Shown piece after piece: positions 1 to 8,396 of a DNA stretch of 39,842 bases. Every line of letters begins with the position of its first letter. Within the stretch, counting starts at the first letter, position 1. The translations under genes were made by a program, and so were the position numbers. The notes beneath the pieces are model-generated. The model made no database searches, had not been told where the DNA came from, and was given only the letters and a program-made list of their open reading frames with translations. The DNA comes from CADCWK01 sp964244115 (GTDB lineage Bacteria; Chloroflexota; Chloroflexia; Thermomicrobiales; UBA6265). The stretch is from assembly GCA_964244115.1 (NCBI GenBank), contig CAXTHM010000034.1, forward strand, positions 1-39,842. Direction: 5' to 3'.

Positions 1-1
1 G

Positions 2-415
2 GAAGGCGCCGGGATCGCTCGAGAGAACCTGTATGCCCGGGCCCGTGAGCTGGTCGGTGACCGCGAGCCCCGGCAGCACGAGTTGACGGTGCAGCTCCGG
101 GCGATGGATACAGCCCGCTCCGGCGCGGGGCTGAGCCTGCCGACGTTGCTTGGCTTCTGCTCGGCACGGCTCGACAAGAGCCTGTGCGGAGGACTGGCTG
201 CGGTGGAAGCACTGTCGCTCGGCGGCGGCCTGGAGCGGATCTACGACGCGGTCCAGGTCGCGGAGCTGGCCGTCGAGAAGGGGGCCGAGACGTTGCTTAT
301 GCCCTTTGGCTCGCGTCGCCATCTGTTCGAACTCTCGAACGAGATGGCTGCGAAGCTCCAGATCCTTTACTACACCGATGCCCGAGACGCGCTCATGAAG
401 GCACTTGCGGATTGA
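2..415 (+). CDS. brxL: BrxL-like Lon-family protein, C-terminal end (partial)
   Basis: The frame is open to the left edge, so only the last 137 residues are present. The segment reads GAGIARENLYARARELV, then a Lon-protease-like fold with LDKSLCGGLAAVEALSLGGG, VQVAELAVEKGAETLLMP and an end at FYTDARDALMKALAD. This order (a small G-rich beta segment, AVEKGA..LLMP, then a final YTDARDAL.KAL) is what I know from the C-terminus of BrxL, the Lon-related AAA+ protein of BREX phage-defence systems. BrxL is commonly the last gene of a BREX operon, which fits the stop here being followed within 40 bp by a CRISPR leader. The rest of the operon would lie left of the window. A generic Lon-like protease is the alternative. 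The family call rests on recalled motifs only. Confidence 0.7.
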   Translation, partial: EGAGIARENLYARARELVGDREPRQHELTVQLRAMDTARSGAGLSLPTLLGFCSARLDKSLCGGLAAVEALSLGGGLERIYDAVQVAELAVEKGAETLLMPFGSRRHLFELSNEMAAKLQILYYTDARDALMKALAD

Positions 416-452
416 TCGCCTTCGGGGCGGGATGGTCGCCAACATGGCGCGA

Positions 453-726
453 GATGCTCGCACGCCAGTTTGGGCGTCGCACTGGGCATTTTCGGTCGCG
501 AGCATCGTGTCCGGACACCGCCACCGGAGGGATGCTTGCGAACCCGAAACGCCGCGTCCGTACGCGGACAACTGGCTGGCGTTCGCGCTGGATTCGCCGT
601 TTTCAACGGCATCGGGCGCGGCAGGACGGGGATGCTCGCATCCTCCTTCGATGGGCCCAGCCCTTGTGGATCTAAGCACGCTGGACCCACTACCAGTTGG
701 GGTCTTTACAGGATGGCACGGATCGG
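453..726 (+). promoter_or_regulatory. CRISPR leader 1
   Basis: This non-coding stretch between the brxL stop and the first repeat of array 1 matches the leaders of arrays 2 and 3. It has four copies of a 9-bp motif, GATGCTCGC: 453-461, inverted at 498-506 (GCGAGCATC), 531-539 (one mismatch) and 631-639. A GTTGGGGT box lies at 696-703. The motif starts are 274, 229, 196, 96 and 31 bp before the first repeat base. A leader normally carries the array promoter and the site recognised during spacer integration. Which motif does which is not visible from sequence. Confidence 0.85.
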
Positions 727-1220
727 ATATCAATGGTCTGTCCGCTGCGGCGGATTGAAACAACGACACTGACGTGCTGCCGCTAGGCGAGGACGTGGTG
801 CTGTCATATATCAATGGTCTGTCCGCTGCGGCGGATTGAAACGGGCACGATCATGAAGACTGGTGCCTCTGCGAGCAGCGGCAAATATCAATGGTCTGTC
901 CGCTGCGGCGGATTGAAACACGACGAACTCAGCCGGAGTCACCGTCGGCGGCTCCTGTGCGGCCACGCATATCAATGGTCTGTCCGCTGCGGCGGATTGA
1001 AACTAGCCGCCGGCTGCCGGCTGCTCATTTGCCACAGGCGTTTTATATCAATGGTCTGTCCGCTGCGGCGGATTGAAACTTCGAAGCTCTGGCGAGCCTG
1101 CTGAGCGTCAGTCTTGGCATATCAATGGTCTGTCCGCTCCGGCGGATTGAAACGTCACCGAGGTAGTAACCTGCAGCTTCTTCAGGTATCAATGGTCTGT
1201 CCGCTGCGGCGGATTGGAAC
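727..1220 (+). CRISPR. CRISPR array 1, 7 repeats, 6 spacers
   Basis: Seven 35-bp repeats start at 727, 808, 885, 969, 1045, 1119 and 1186. The repeat reads ATATCAATGG, TCTG, then the stem TCCGC-TGCG-GCGGA, and ends ATTGAAAC, a typical 8-nt crRNA 5' handle. Spacers are 46, 42, 49, 41, 39 and 32 bp. The sixth repeat has TGC to TCC in the loop, and the seventh ends GGAAC instead of GAAAC. Decay at this end together with the conserved leader at the other shows that transcription and growth run left to right. The first base is A in repeats 1-6 but G in the oldest, as in the other arrays. No Cas gene reads with the array. It lies head-on to the effector operon. Confidence 0.97.
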
Positions 1221-1519
1221 GAGGACTGTTGGATTAGCCTGAGTGGTTGACTAACCTGGTTTCGGCCGGCTCCTTGGGGGCGAGTCGACCTCGGCCCCTC
1301 CTTGGTCGAGCACACTCCCCCTGACAGCGATTATCGTCGGGCGCCGGCGCGGCCAGGAACCTGCTCCCGTGCCTGCCTGAATGCCGACGTGGCCAGACGT
1401 CGAACGATGGGCTGGAGATCTGGCTCAGCGATCGGTGTCAATCCTGTAAATGCCGTTACCCGTAGGTTCAATGCACATCAGGGGTGGGTAGTGGCCGTAT
1501 GCTGCTACCCGGGATGGTG
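1221..1519. other. Intergenic region between array 1 and the effector operon
   Basis: The 299 bases separate array 1 from the convergent effector operon. I see no gene. An imperfect GGGGC-GAG / CTC-GGCCCC hairpin near 1275-1298 and a GGGTAG / CTACCC inverted repeat near 1487-1511 could help end transcription from either side, but neither has a T-tract. Confidence 0.5.
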
Positions 1520-2479
1520 TCAGGGATGTCCAGGCTGTCCGCCAACAGCCGTTAGGACGCCAAGCACGTCGATGCTCAATGTGTGCGAGGGACCGTCCGG
1601 CAGCCGGCTACCCGGCACCCAGCAGACTCGGGCCCTGGTGACATTTTGCCCGAATTGGGCTCGCCCGCTGGACCCCTGTCTGGTCTCCCGGCCAATCAGC
1701 GGCTCGAGGACCCCAGTCGCGTTGGTTCCAGTGGCATCGAGGTGGGCCGGAACGGCCTGACCGCCCGTCAGCGTGACGACCGGTCGCGGTTCCGACCCGG
1801 CTGCTACTCCAGTTGCTTTCAGACGCGGCCGTCCAACGCGACCGAACCCGTCCCCGAGCTCGCCGCCGAGCTCTACCCGACCCAGCAGGTCCACGACTGG
1901 GAGCCGCTGCGTATCGACCTCGATCACCGGCAGATCGCCGTCGGTGGCGATGCTTACAGTCCATCCACTATCAAGGTTGAATGCGGGGCCACTCTCCCGC
2001 CAGTAGAGATTGCCGACCAGCTGGACGGACTGGCTGGGGCGGTCGGCGGTGGCCCGCGTGCCGGGAAGGAGGAACTCGACCTCGTGCAGCAGCCCGTCCG
2101 CGACGGTCCGTGTCTCGGCGGTGATCGGCGCGCGCCCTCGGCTGTCGATCAGGAGGCGGTCGAACGCTGCCTCGGACAGCCCACCGTTTGGACCATACCG
2201 GAGCTGGCCCTGACAGTACCCGGGGGCGAGCGGCTCGGCGACGTCCATGGCCGGGAACAGGTAGCCGTACGCCAGGTGCTCATCCAGGAACCGGCCGACG
2301 CCGATGTAGTCCTTGCTGCCTAGGGCGCGCGTCAATTGGGCCGTCACGGCGCCGCGCAGCGCACGGGCCGGCACGTAACGCCGGGTCTGCTGCAGTGTCC
2401 CTACCTGCCGCAGCCCGACGTGCAGGGGGGCGCGTAACGGTAGCGACAGTCGGGCGCATTGCCAGGTGTCTGGGGGCAT
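1520..2479 (-). CDS. RAMP-superfamily Cas5-like subunit of the type III effector
   Basis: This 319-residue protein is the last gene of the effector operon. Near the N-terminus it has a RAMP first strand (LPLRAPLHVGLRQVG) followed by YVPARALRGAVTAQL, the place where RAMPs carry their substrate-binding helix. Around residue 205 it has GGELGDGFGRVGRPRL, a glycine-rich loop of the RAMP type. Other RAMPs of the operon account for Cmr1, Cmr4 and Cmr6, so by elimination this is the Cas5/Cmr3-like subunit that should hold the crRNA 5' handle beside Cas10. The ATG is preceded by AGAGGAG at good spacing. It begins 54 bp after cmr5. RAMP membership is fairly sure, and the exact subfamily is inferred from operon position. 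Confidence 0.7.
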   Translation of the reverse strand: MPPDTWQCARLSLPLRAPLHVGLRQVGTLQQTRRYVPARALRGAVTAQLTRALGSKDYIGVGRFLDEHLAYGYLFPAMDVAEPLAPGYCQGQLRYGPNGGLSEAAFDRLLIDSRGRAPITAETRTVADGLLHEVEFLLPGTRATADRPSQSVQLVGNLYWRESGPAFNLDSGWTVSIATDGDLPVIEVDTQRLPVVDLLGRVELGGELGDGFGRVGRPRLKATGVAAGSEPRPVVTLTGGQAVPAHLDATGTNATGVLEPLIGRETRQGSSGRAQFGQNVTRARVCWVPGSRLPDGPSHTLSIDVLGVLTAVGGQPGHP

Positions 2480-2533
2480 GCACTTGCTCCTCTGGTACTT
2501 GGTAGGCCAACACGATCACACGCACCGGCGAGG

Positions 2534-2998
2534 TCAGGTGCGAACCTCCAGCCGGGCGTATTCCAGGATGCTGGTGTAGAGCCGATGAATTAGCATCATC
2601 TGGTCCAGATCGGCGAGGGGTCCGTCGTCCTGGCGCAGATAGGCCGATACCTCCGCCCAGGCATGCTGCACGGTGAACGGCGTTGCGAAGGCCGCTAATG
2701 CCGGATCGCCCAGGAAATCGAGCAGGCACTCCCTGATTGCGGTCGCAGGAAGAATGTCCTCTCCTTTCTGCGCATACAGATAGAGCAGAGCGCCATAGAT
2801 CCCCCGTAGCTGGAGGTGATCGAGTGTCTCGTTGATCAGGCGTTCGAGGTCCTTGTCAGTACCATGCTGAGTCTGGACGATCAACCTCGCTTGCGTAGCG
2901 GCGAGGAGATCCAGGTTGGTAATTGCCGGGTAGCTCGCGGTCACCGCTGGCTCGGGGACGTCGGGTTCGGCTGGCTCCGGGACGTTGGGTTCGGCCAT
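2534..2998 (-). CDS. cmr5: Cmr5-like small subunit (Cas11)
   Basis: This is a small, mostly helical protein of 154 residues from the ATG at 2998. A second ATG 12 bp upstream (3010) is in frame, but GGAG sits 6 nt before 2998, so I prefer 2998. After a Pro/Glu/Val-rich N-terminal repeat (PNVPEPAEPDVPEPA) the body begins NLDLLAATQARLIVQTQ and continues with predicted amphipathic helices (ERLINETLDHLQLRGIYGALLYLYAQKG). Length and gene order (after cmr4, in a Cmr-type operon) match Cmr5, the Cas11 subunit that lines the belly of the complex alongside Cmr4. It overlaps the end of cmr4 by about 60 bp, using another frame of the same 24-bp repeat. Confidence 0.8.
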   Translation of the reverse strand: MAEPNVPEPAEPDVPEPAVTASYPAITNLDLLAATQARLIVQTQHGTDKDLERLINETLDHLQLRGIYGALLYLYAQKGEDILPATAIRECLLDFLGDPALAAFATPFTVQHAWAEVSAYLRQDDGPLADLDQMMLIHRLYTSILEYARLEVRT

Positions 2999-3957
2999 GA
3001 GACGCTCCATTCGCTGACGACCGCAGTCCGGCCAAAGCCGCGCGTGCCCATTCCGCCGACGCCCAGCACCCGCAGTAATTCCCAGCCGACCTGGGCGACG
3101 TCCATCGGCGTGGTGACCCTGCCGAGTTGGGCAAGGGTGTCAACGTCGGCCTGCGGTGCCGCCTTCCGGTCCGCCTTGTCGAACGTGCCACGGAAGTCAT
3201 CAGCGGTGACCCCGCCCACGAGCCAGGTTGACCGTGGCATTGCCTCGTAGGTGAACAGCGCTCCATCCTGCGCTGCGCCCGTCTCTGGATCGATGCTGAC
3301 CGAGGTGCGTCGCTCGAGGTTGATGTTGACAAGGTGGCTGAACAGGCGCTCGGGCACGATCGCCGTCCGTTGCGTGATGATCGGCTCGTCGACTTTGGGA
3401 ATCGTTGCGTTGTCCGGCGGAGTGATTTTCCAACCGGAGTCTGATTGCAGGAGCAGCCAGCCGATCGGGATCGCGTTATGGTTCCAGGCGGTTCTTGGCA
3501 GGGTGAGGTAGACCGTCCGGTGGTCGTCAAGGCCAGAGTGGCTATTCGGTGCCTTGAGCATGAAACCGAACCTGGCCAGGCGAGCCTTGGTCGTGATCCA
3601 GATCGGCCCGGCCCCGGAGGCCACCGGAAAGAGGAGGATCTCGGCATCCTGGACCCGAACCGTACCGCGGGACGAGGCGCTGACCCCATTCGCGTAGCCG
3701 AACGCGTAACAGATGATGCAGTTGCCACAATGGTCGCGCTGGCCACTGCACTGGCCACCGTTCAGCCGCTGGGCGGCATAGGCGCGGATGACGCCGTTCA
3801 GACTAGAGCCCGGGACGATTGGAAGGTTGGTGTTCGTCTCGCGGAGCACCTGCAGATCAACTGCGCCGAACCCGCCGCCGATGCCGATGTGGACCGGATC
3901 GAGAGTGTGCATGAGCAGCCGCTTTTCCTGCGGCCAGCGCCAGTGAAATTCCGTCAT
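2941..3957 (-). CDS. cmr4: Cmr4-like backbone RAMP (Cas7, target-RNA nuclease)
   Basis: This 338-residue protein starts at an ATG that overlaps the cas10 stop (ATGA). Residues 18-55 read TLDPVHIGIGGG...AVDLQVLRET...LPIVPGSSLNGVIR, the hallmark of Cmr4. Asp34 in AVDLQ corresponds to the acid that in characterised Cmr4/Csm3 proteins cuts target RNA at 6-nt intervals. A cysteine cluster, CSGQRDHCGNCIICYAFGY, follows. The glycine-rich RAMP loop VGGMGTRGFGR is near the C-terminus. Several copies would form the crRNA-binding filament. The last 16 residues (PNPTSRSQ twice) are encoded by the repeat shared with cmr5 and are probably a disordered tail. The catalytic Asp is intact, so RNA cutting is expected. 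Confidence 0.9.
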   Translation of the reverse strand: MTEFHWRWPQEKRLLMHTLDPVHIGIGGGFGAVDLQVLRETNTNLPIVPGSSLNGVIRAYAAQRLNGGQCSGQRDHCGNCIICYAFGYANGVSASSRGTVRVQDAEILLFPVASGAGPIWITTKARLARFGFMLKAPNSHSGLDDHRTVYLTLPRTAWNHNAIPIGWLLLQSDSGWKITPPDNATIPKVDEPIITQRTAIVPERLFSHLVNINLERRTSVSIDPETGAAQDGALFTYEAMPRSTWLVGGVTADDFRGTFDKADRKAAPQADVDTLAQLGRVTTPMDVAQVGWELLRVLGVGGMGTRGFGRTAVVSEWSVSWPNPTSRSQPNPTSPSQR

Positions 3958-6900
3958 TGGACCGATCCTCCGTTCCGCACTTCAGGTTGAATCGGTCCAG
4001 TCTTCTGCCCGGGCGACTTGTCGAGGACGTTGAGATAGAGACGCAGGATGTCGGACAGGCTGCCAGACAGGGCCGCGGTCCTGACAAGGTTTTGCTGAGC
4101 GGTGTCCAGGCTCGGCCACCATTGCTCGCCAGCGTCGGCCAGTGACATCTCGACGTGCCGCTCGAAGATCGTTTCGGCTGGCGAGGTAAAGGAGATTCCC
4201 GCTGGCCTCCATGCCTCGCGCTTCAACTCGATCCTGGTACGGAGCTGGCGCAGCTGGCTCATCGAGAGCGGATGCTCGCCATCGGTGAGCGCCGCCCAGA
4301 GTCTCGGGATGTCGAGGTAGTCGTTGAAGAGGAAATCGCCCTGGTGCTGGCGTATCACCGGCATCCCGTCACCCTGTCCCTCCCCGAGACCAAAGCGCTG
4401 GCCGACCCGATCGAGGAAGCCGAGATGGACCCGCGACGGGCTGACCGTGACGCAATCGCTGGCCGTGAGATCTGAAATGTGCGCCAGCGCGTTGGCCGGT
4501 TGGTCGACACCCTGACTGACCAGACGAAGGTACGGGTACCAGACATCATCGGTCGTCCCGTCGCCCATCTTGATGGGGTACCGCCACGTCGTTCCGTCGA
4601 CAAACCGGAGGCTCCAGTCCGTCGGTCCGGTGCCAGGCGGGACGGCACCGACCTCGGGAGTCGGCGTGGGTGCTGACCGGGGTGGCGTGACCGACGCGAC
4701 CCGCCACTGTTCGTCCTGCACCGGTCGCTCGAGCAGGCGCCGGCCGGCGTCGAGGACGTTCGAGAGGGGGTCACGGCGCCGGAAGAAGAGTATGCCGGTG
4801 TTGAGCGCCAGCCGGTCCTGAACGCGCGCCATCTGGGCATGGTAGCGATGGACGATCCCGTCCATGACCGCCATTGCACTGGCGGCGGGGACGATCGCCA
4901 TGTAGCGCTGGGGCTCGGCCAGAATCGGGATCACCGGTTGGTAAGTCATCGGCTCGTTGGTGCCCGGCGTACTGATGACGTCGGCGTACTCAACAGTGAA
5001 CGGCACCTGAACGGCGACGCCACCTCGGACCTCGTCTTCCACCACGAGGATGCCGTTCTCACATCGCAGGATGTGGTTGACGACGGTCGACGCGGCGGCA
5101 ACGCAGGTTTGCGACTCCAATTCCAGGTGATGCCGACGGCTGAGTCCGAGAAGGTTGCCGGTGGAGATGAAGTACCCATGTTCCGCATCCCACACGACCG
5201 GGATTGCTACGCTGCCAAAGCACAGGGTATAGGCCATGCTGCGAATAACGTCGCCGCTCGGGAACTCGCTGCTGTAGACATATATCCGCGGACCCGCTGC
5301 CGGCACCGGACCGCCCAGTCGGAACAGTTCGGAGTCGGTGACCTGCCAGAATCGCGCGGTCGTTTCCCAGATCCGCCGAAATCGAGCGAACGACAGCCCT
5401 TTGCCGCCCTGTTTCCTCAGCCCCTTGTCGTCCTGACTTATCCGGATCGTCTCGATCAGGTCACCGCCTAGCCAGTCCTGCAAGGCAAACGCGCCGACGA
5501 TCAGCGCCAGCCCGCCGTTATGGTCCGCGATCTCATCCAGCCAGATCGAGCGTTCGCCGAGCCGGCTATCGTACCCGGCGCGGTAGCCTGGATCGGCATG
5601 AATCGCTGTTAGCCAGTCCCTGCTGCGTCGTCCCCGGCGTTCGCGGCATGTGTCGCAGAGCCCGGGGGGAGTCGCCGGCCGCGGCCTGGCACGCGGTCGT
5701 ACGCCGCAGATCAGGCATGGCTCGGGGTTCACCACGGTATTGGCCTCTTTCTGCCACCAGTGGCGCATCGTCTCGGTGGGCGGGGTCGGCGCGGGCACGG
5801 GGCGTCCGATCTCGGCCGCGGTCGGCAGGAAGGCGGTCAATGAATCGTCTGCATCATCCAGAGGATGTTGAGAGGGCTGCGACCGCGCAGCGGCTGACCC
5901 TGACAATGGTCCGATGACGAGGTCGATCTCGTCACTGGTTGCCTGCAGGAATGCATGCCTGATGGCGTCTCTCAACGTCGGCGTTCCATGGGAAGAGGTC
6001 TCGCATGTCCAGTCCAGAAGATCACAAATATCGGGCACCACGAAGATCGATCCCTGCTCATCGCGATACACCTCGTTCGCGATCGGGATGTCGTGTTCGA
6101 GGAGCGTCTGAACCGCATTGAGGCCATCGGAAAAGGCGGCACGGCGCCCCTCGACGTCGCGCAGCGTGTTGGACGAGGCCATGAACCGCAGACCGTCCGC
6201 GCGGATCGCGAGGAGGCGAAGTCGAACGTTGTCTTCGGCGATCCGCTCTTTGGGACCATCGCTCGATGGGTACTCGATCTTCTGAACGAGGTTCGTCAGG
6301 CCTCTGGAATGGTCGAGAATGACCTGGGCGAGAAGCGGTTTGAGCATCGCGGCCGCCGAGGTGCCATGGTCAAGGACGGTGACTTCATTGATGGGTCTCT
6401 GTGTGTCGGCAATGCCCACACCGAGGTGTCTCGCCGCGGCCCCAAGGAGGTCGCGGCGCCCGGCCGCTCCGGCCGCGAGGGCCTGGCGTAGGGCTTCGTC
6501 AAATTCGCAGGTGTGATACAGAACCTGATCAACAATCGGTCCGGACTCATAGCCAAAGGCATCCGCGCGGACAGAACTCCGGAACAGCTGTCGTTGTGGC
6601 GCCGGTGCCAGAGCCGGGTCGCGCAGGACGTACCTGCCTATGCCCTCGCTTGGTCCACCCGGCTTGTCGGTCGCCGATGCCCAGCCATGGGCGATCTGCA
6701 GCAAGTGTAGTGGCAGATAGTTGTTCTGAAACGCGGCGACGAGCGGGATGTCGACGGAACCAAGGTGCTCATTAGGTCGACTGCCGGAGACAAAGACGTC
6801 GCGATCGAACTCCTTCAGCTTTTGCTTGCCCACCATGACGTCGCGATAGAAACGGCTCCACTGAAACTCGACGAATTCCCCGACCGCCAGCGCGTTGCCA

Positions 6901-7379
6901 GCGAATGGCTCCGGTAGGGTGATCGTTTGGGCAGCGAGCAACTTCCTCGTGTCGTCTGACAGCACGCCAAGCGTTGCGGCTGACCCGACATGCCTGGTGG
7001 TCCTATGATCCAGGCTCGCCATCGTGTCGCGGAGCTTTGCCTCGAACTCTGCGGCGTTCCCTGAAGCGCCGGGGAGGGTTGGGAGCTGCTTCATGAGCCA
7101 CAAAAACCGGGCCACATCGACGATCGGCGCGGATGGATTGCCAAGTTTGGCAAGATGCGCCTGCCGGATGCCCGCCGCGGCCTCGTACTCAAAATCCCGA
7201 TATTTCTGACGATCTTCCTCCCCGAGGTCGGCATTGTCCCGGGCGTGGCCGAAGAGGAATGCCGCGCTTTGCTTCCCAATGTTGTGGATGAGTGCCCCCA
7301 CCTCAGCCCACAGCAGGGCCTCGCGATGATTGGTGAGAACCTTGAGTGAGGAAAGTCCGGGTGCCGGTGCCTCATCCAT
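3954..7379 (-). CDS. cas10: Cas10 large subunit, Csx11-like (type III-C)
   Basis: This is a 1141-residue large subunit of the type III effector. The N-terminus has an HD-like segment, AEVGALIHNIGK, but residues 32-33 are His-Asn (CAC AAC), not His-Asp. A zinc ribbon lies at Cys555, Cys558, Cys575 and Cys578. A first palm-like strand is at LALIVGAFALQDWL (about 625-637). In the second palm region, PQRYMAIVPA (823-832) is followed by RVQDRLALNTGILFFRRRDPL..VLDAGRRLL, which I recall as typical of the Csx11 family. No GGDD cyclase motif is present. Known type III-C Cas10 proteins have a degenerate cyclase, so cyclic oligoadenylate production is not expected here. The changed HD also puts DNase activity in doubt. 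The start overlaps the upstream RAMP gene by 8 bp, and the stop overlaps cmr4. Confidence 0.85.
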   Translation of the reverse strand: MDEAPAPGLSSLKVLTNHREALLWAEVGALIHNIGKQSAAFLFGHARDNADLGEEDRQKYRDFEYEAAAGIRQAHLAKLGNPSAPIVDVARFLWLMKQLPTLPGASGNAAEFEAKLRDTMASLDHRTTRHVGSAATLGVLSDDTRKLLAAQTITLPEPFAGNALAVGEFVEFQWSRFYRDVMVGKQKLKEFDRDVFVSGSRPNEHLGSVDIPLVAAFQNNYLPLHLLQIAHGWASATDKPGGPSEGIGRYVLRDPALAPAPQRQLFRSSVRADAFGYESGPIVDQVLYHTCEFDEALRQALAAGAAGRRDLLGAAARHLGVGIADTQRPINEVTVLDHGTSAAAMLKPLLAQVILDHSRGLTNLVQKIEYPSSDGPKERIAEDNVRLRLLAIRADGLRFMASSNTLRDVEGRRAAFSDGLNAVQTLLEHDIPIANEVYRDEQGSIFVVPDICDLLDWTCETSSHGTPTLRDAIRHAFLQATSDEIDLVIGPLSGSAAARSQPSQHPLDDADDSLTAFLPTAAEIGRPVPAPTPPTETMRHWWQKEANTVVNPEPCLICGVRPRARPRPATPPGLCDTCRERRGRRSRDWLTAIHADPGYRAGYDSRLGERSIWLDEIADHNGGLALIVGAFALQDWLGGDLIETIRISQDDKGLRKQGGKGLSFARFRRIWETTARFWQVTDSELFRLGGPVPAAGPRIYVYSSEFPSGDVIRSMAYTLCFGSVAIPVVWDAEHGYFISTGNLLGLSRRHHLELESQTCVAAASTVVNHILRCENGILVVEDEVRGGVAVQVPFTVEYADVISTPGTNEPMTYQPVIPILAEPQRYMAIVPAASAMAVMDGIVHRYHAQMARVQDRLALNTGILFFRRRDPLSNVLDAGRRLLERPVQDEQWRVASVTPPRSAPTPTPEVGAVPPGTGPTDWSLRFVDGTTWRYPIKMGDGTTDDVWYPYLRLVSQGVDQPANALAHISDLTASDCVTVSPSRVHLGFLDRVGQRFGLGEGQGDGMPVIRQHQGDFLFNDYLDIPRLWAALTDGEHPLSMSQLRQLRTRIELKREAWRPAGISFTSPAETIFERHVEMSLADAGEQWWPSLDTAQQNLVRTAALSGSLSDILRLYLNVLDKSPGQKTGPIQPEVRNGGSVQ

Positions 7380-8367
7380 GGGGCTGATCCTGTCTGGGCG
7401 CCTTCATCCTGATTTCATCGGTGAGTGTTCGCAACTCGTCGAACGTGCCAAACGGGTGGGATGTCATGGCGACGCGCTGCTTGACCCAGAGAGTGCCTCT
7501 GGAATCACAATCAAGGCCGAACGTCCCAAAACCAGCGCTCGTCTTCGCGCCGAGCCCGAGGCTCCGGGCCAGCACCCTCAGGGCGCACGCGGTCATCCAG
7601 AGGTCCTCCAGCGCTTCCGCTTCGTCGCCGGCCCCGGGACCACCGCGCGCGCCGGCGTAGGTCATGGCCAGCGTCGACAGTGTCCCGGTGGGGACGGACT
7701 CCAGCCAAATGAGGGTGCTGCTGCTGCTCGTCGCGCGCGACTGCGGGTTGAGGATCTCGCGGCTCTCGCTGCCAGCCGGGAAGAACAAGGGGTAGGGATG
7801 GAGCCGGCCGGCCTGCCCCTGCGTCGGGGTCAGGACACTACCGAACAGCCGCGTGCTGGTCGCCGCCGTGTCCTCAACCGGTGCGCTGTCCAGTTCATCG
7901 ACCGCCGCGGCCAGCGCCCCTTTGAGCGACGTCTCGGGGAGGAACGGCATGCGGAAGACCGGATCGCGCGGCAGGACGGAATCCATCACGGATTGCTCGG
8001 AACGACCGGACGACAGCAGCGGACGATCGAGCCGGATCGGCAGACACAGTGCCCAGGCTGGACACGGCAGGCGCTCGATGGCCGTCTGAAGGTGGCTGGT
8101 ATCGGGCTGGAGCACACTGTCGAACCAATTTTGCATCGTCAAGGTGCGGTTGTGGTTCAATGGCACTGCCGTAAGGTATCTCGTTGGATCGTCCTCGTCC
8201 TTCCGGTCGACGTAATATTTCTGGTTGAAATCCAGCTTGATGTCCGTGTCTGCGCCCTTGCCATGCCGTGCGACCGCGGCATCCGCCTCCAAGCGGGCCG
8301 TAGCCTGGTCCGCAAGCCAGGTAGCTACGCCATCACCATCAGACATCGCCATTGCGTCGTACAGCAT
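7372..8367 (-). CDS. cmr6: Cmr6-like RAMP subunit of the type III effector
   Basis: The frame opens upstream at 8508, but that part overlaps cmr1. The ATG at 8367 has AAAGGGGG about 9 nt before it and lies 29 bp after the cmr1 stop, giving 331 residues. RAMP features are LCLPIRLDRPLLSSG (first strand), PFLPETSLKGALAAAVDEL (the IPGSSLKG-type helix), and near the C-terminus RSLGLGAKTSAGFGTF, a glycine-rich loop of the GLGAKT..G(F/Y)G form typical of Cmr6. In Cmr complexes Cmr6 caps the filament near the 3' end of the crRNA with Cmr1. Csm5 is the alternative, but the company of Cmr1, Cmr4 and Cmr5 favours Cmr6. The stop overlaps the cas10 start by 8 bp, so translation is probably coupled. Confidence 0.8.
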   Translation of the reverse strand: MLYDAMAMSDGDGVATWLADQATARLEADAAVARHGKGADTDIKLDFNQKYYVDRKDEDDPTRYLTAVPLNHNRTLTMQNWFDSVLQPDTSHLQTAIERLPCPAWALCLPIRLDRPLLSSGRSEQSVMDSVLPRDPVFRMPFLPETSLKGALAAAVDELDSAPVEDTAATSTRLFGSVLTPTQGQAGRLHPYPLFFPAGSESREILNPQSRATSSSSTLIWLESVPTGTLSTLAMTYAGARGGPGAGDEAEALEDLWMTACALRVLARSLGLGAKTSAGFGTFGLDCDSRGTLWVKQRVAMTSHPFGTFDELRTLTDEIRMKAPRQDQPHG

Positions 8368-8396
8368 TTGGCCGTTCCCCCTTTGATCTCGACGCG

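Noticed and set aside
814..1104. Plus-strand frames through the arrays reading MVCPLRRIET or YQWSVRCGGLK repeats
   Set aside because: These are translations of CRISPR repeats and spacers. The same holds for frames in arrays 2 and 3 on both strands.
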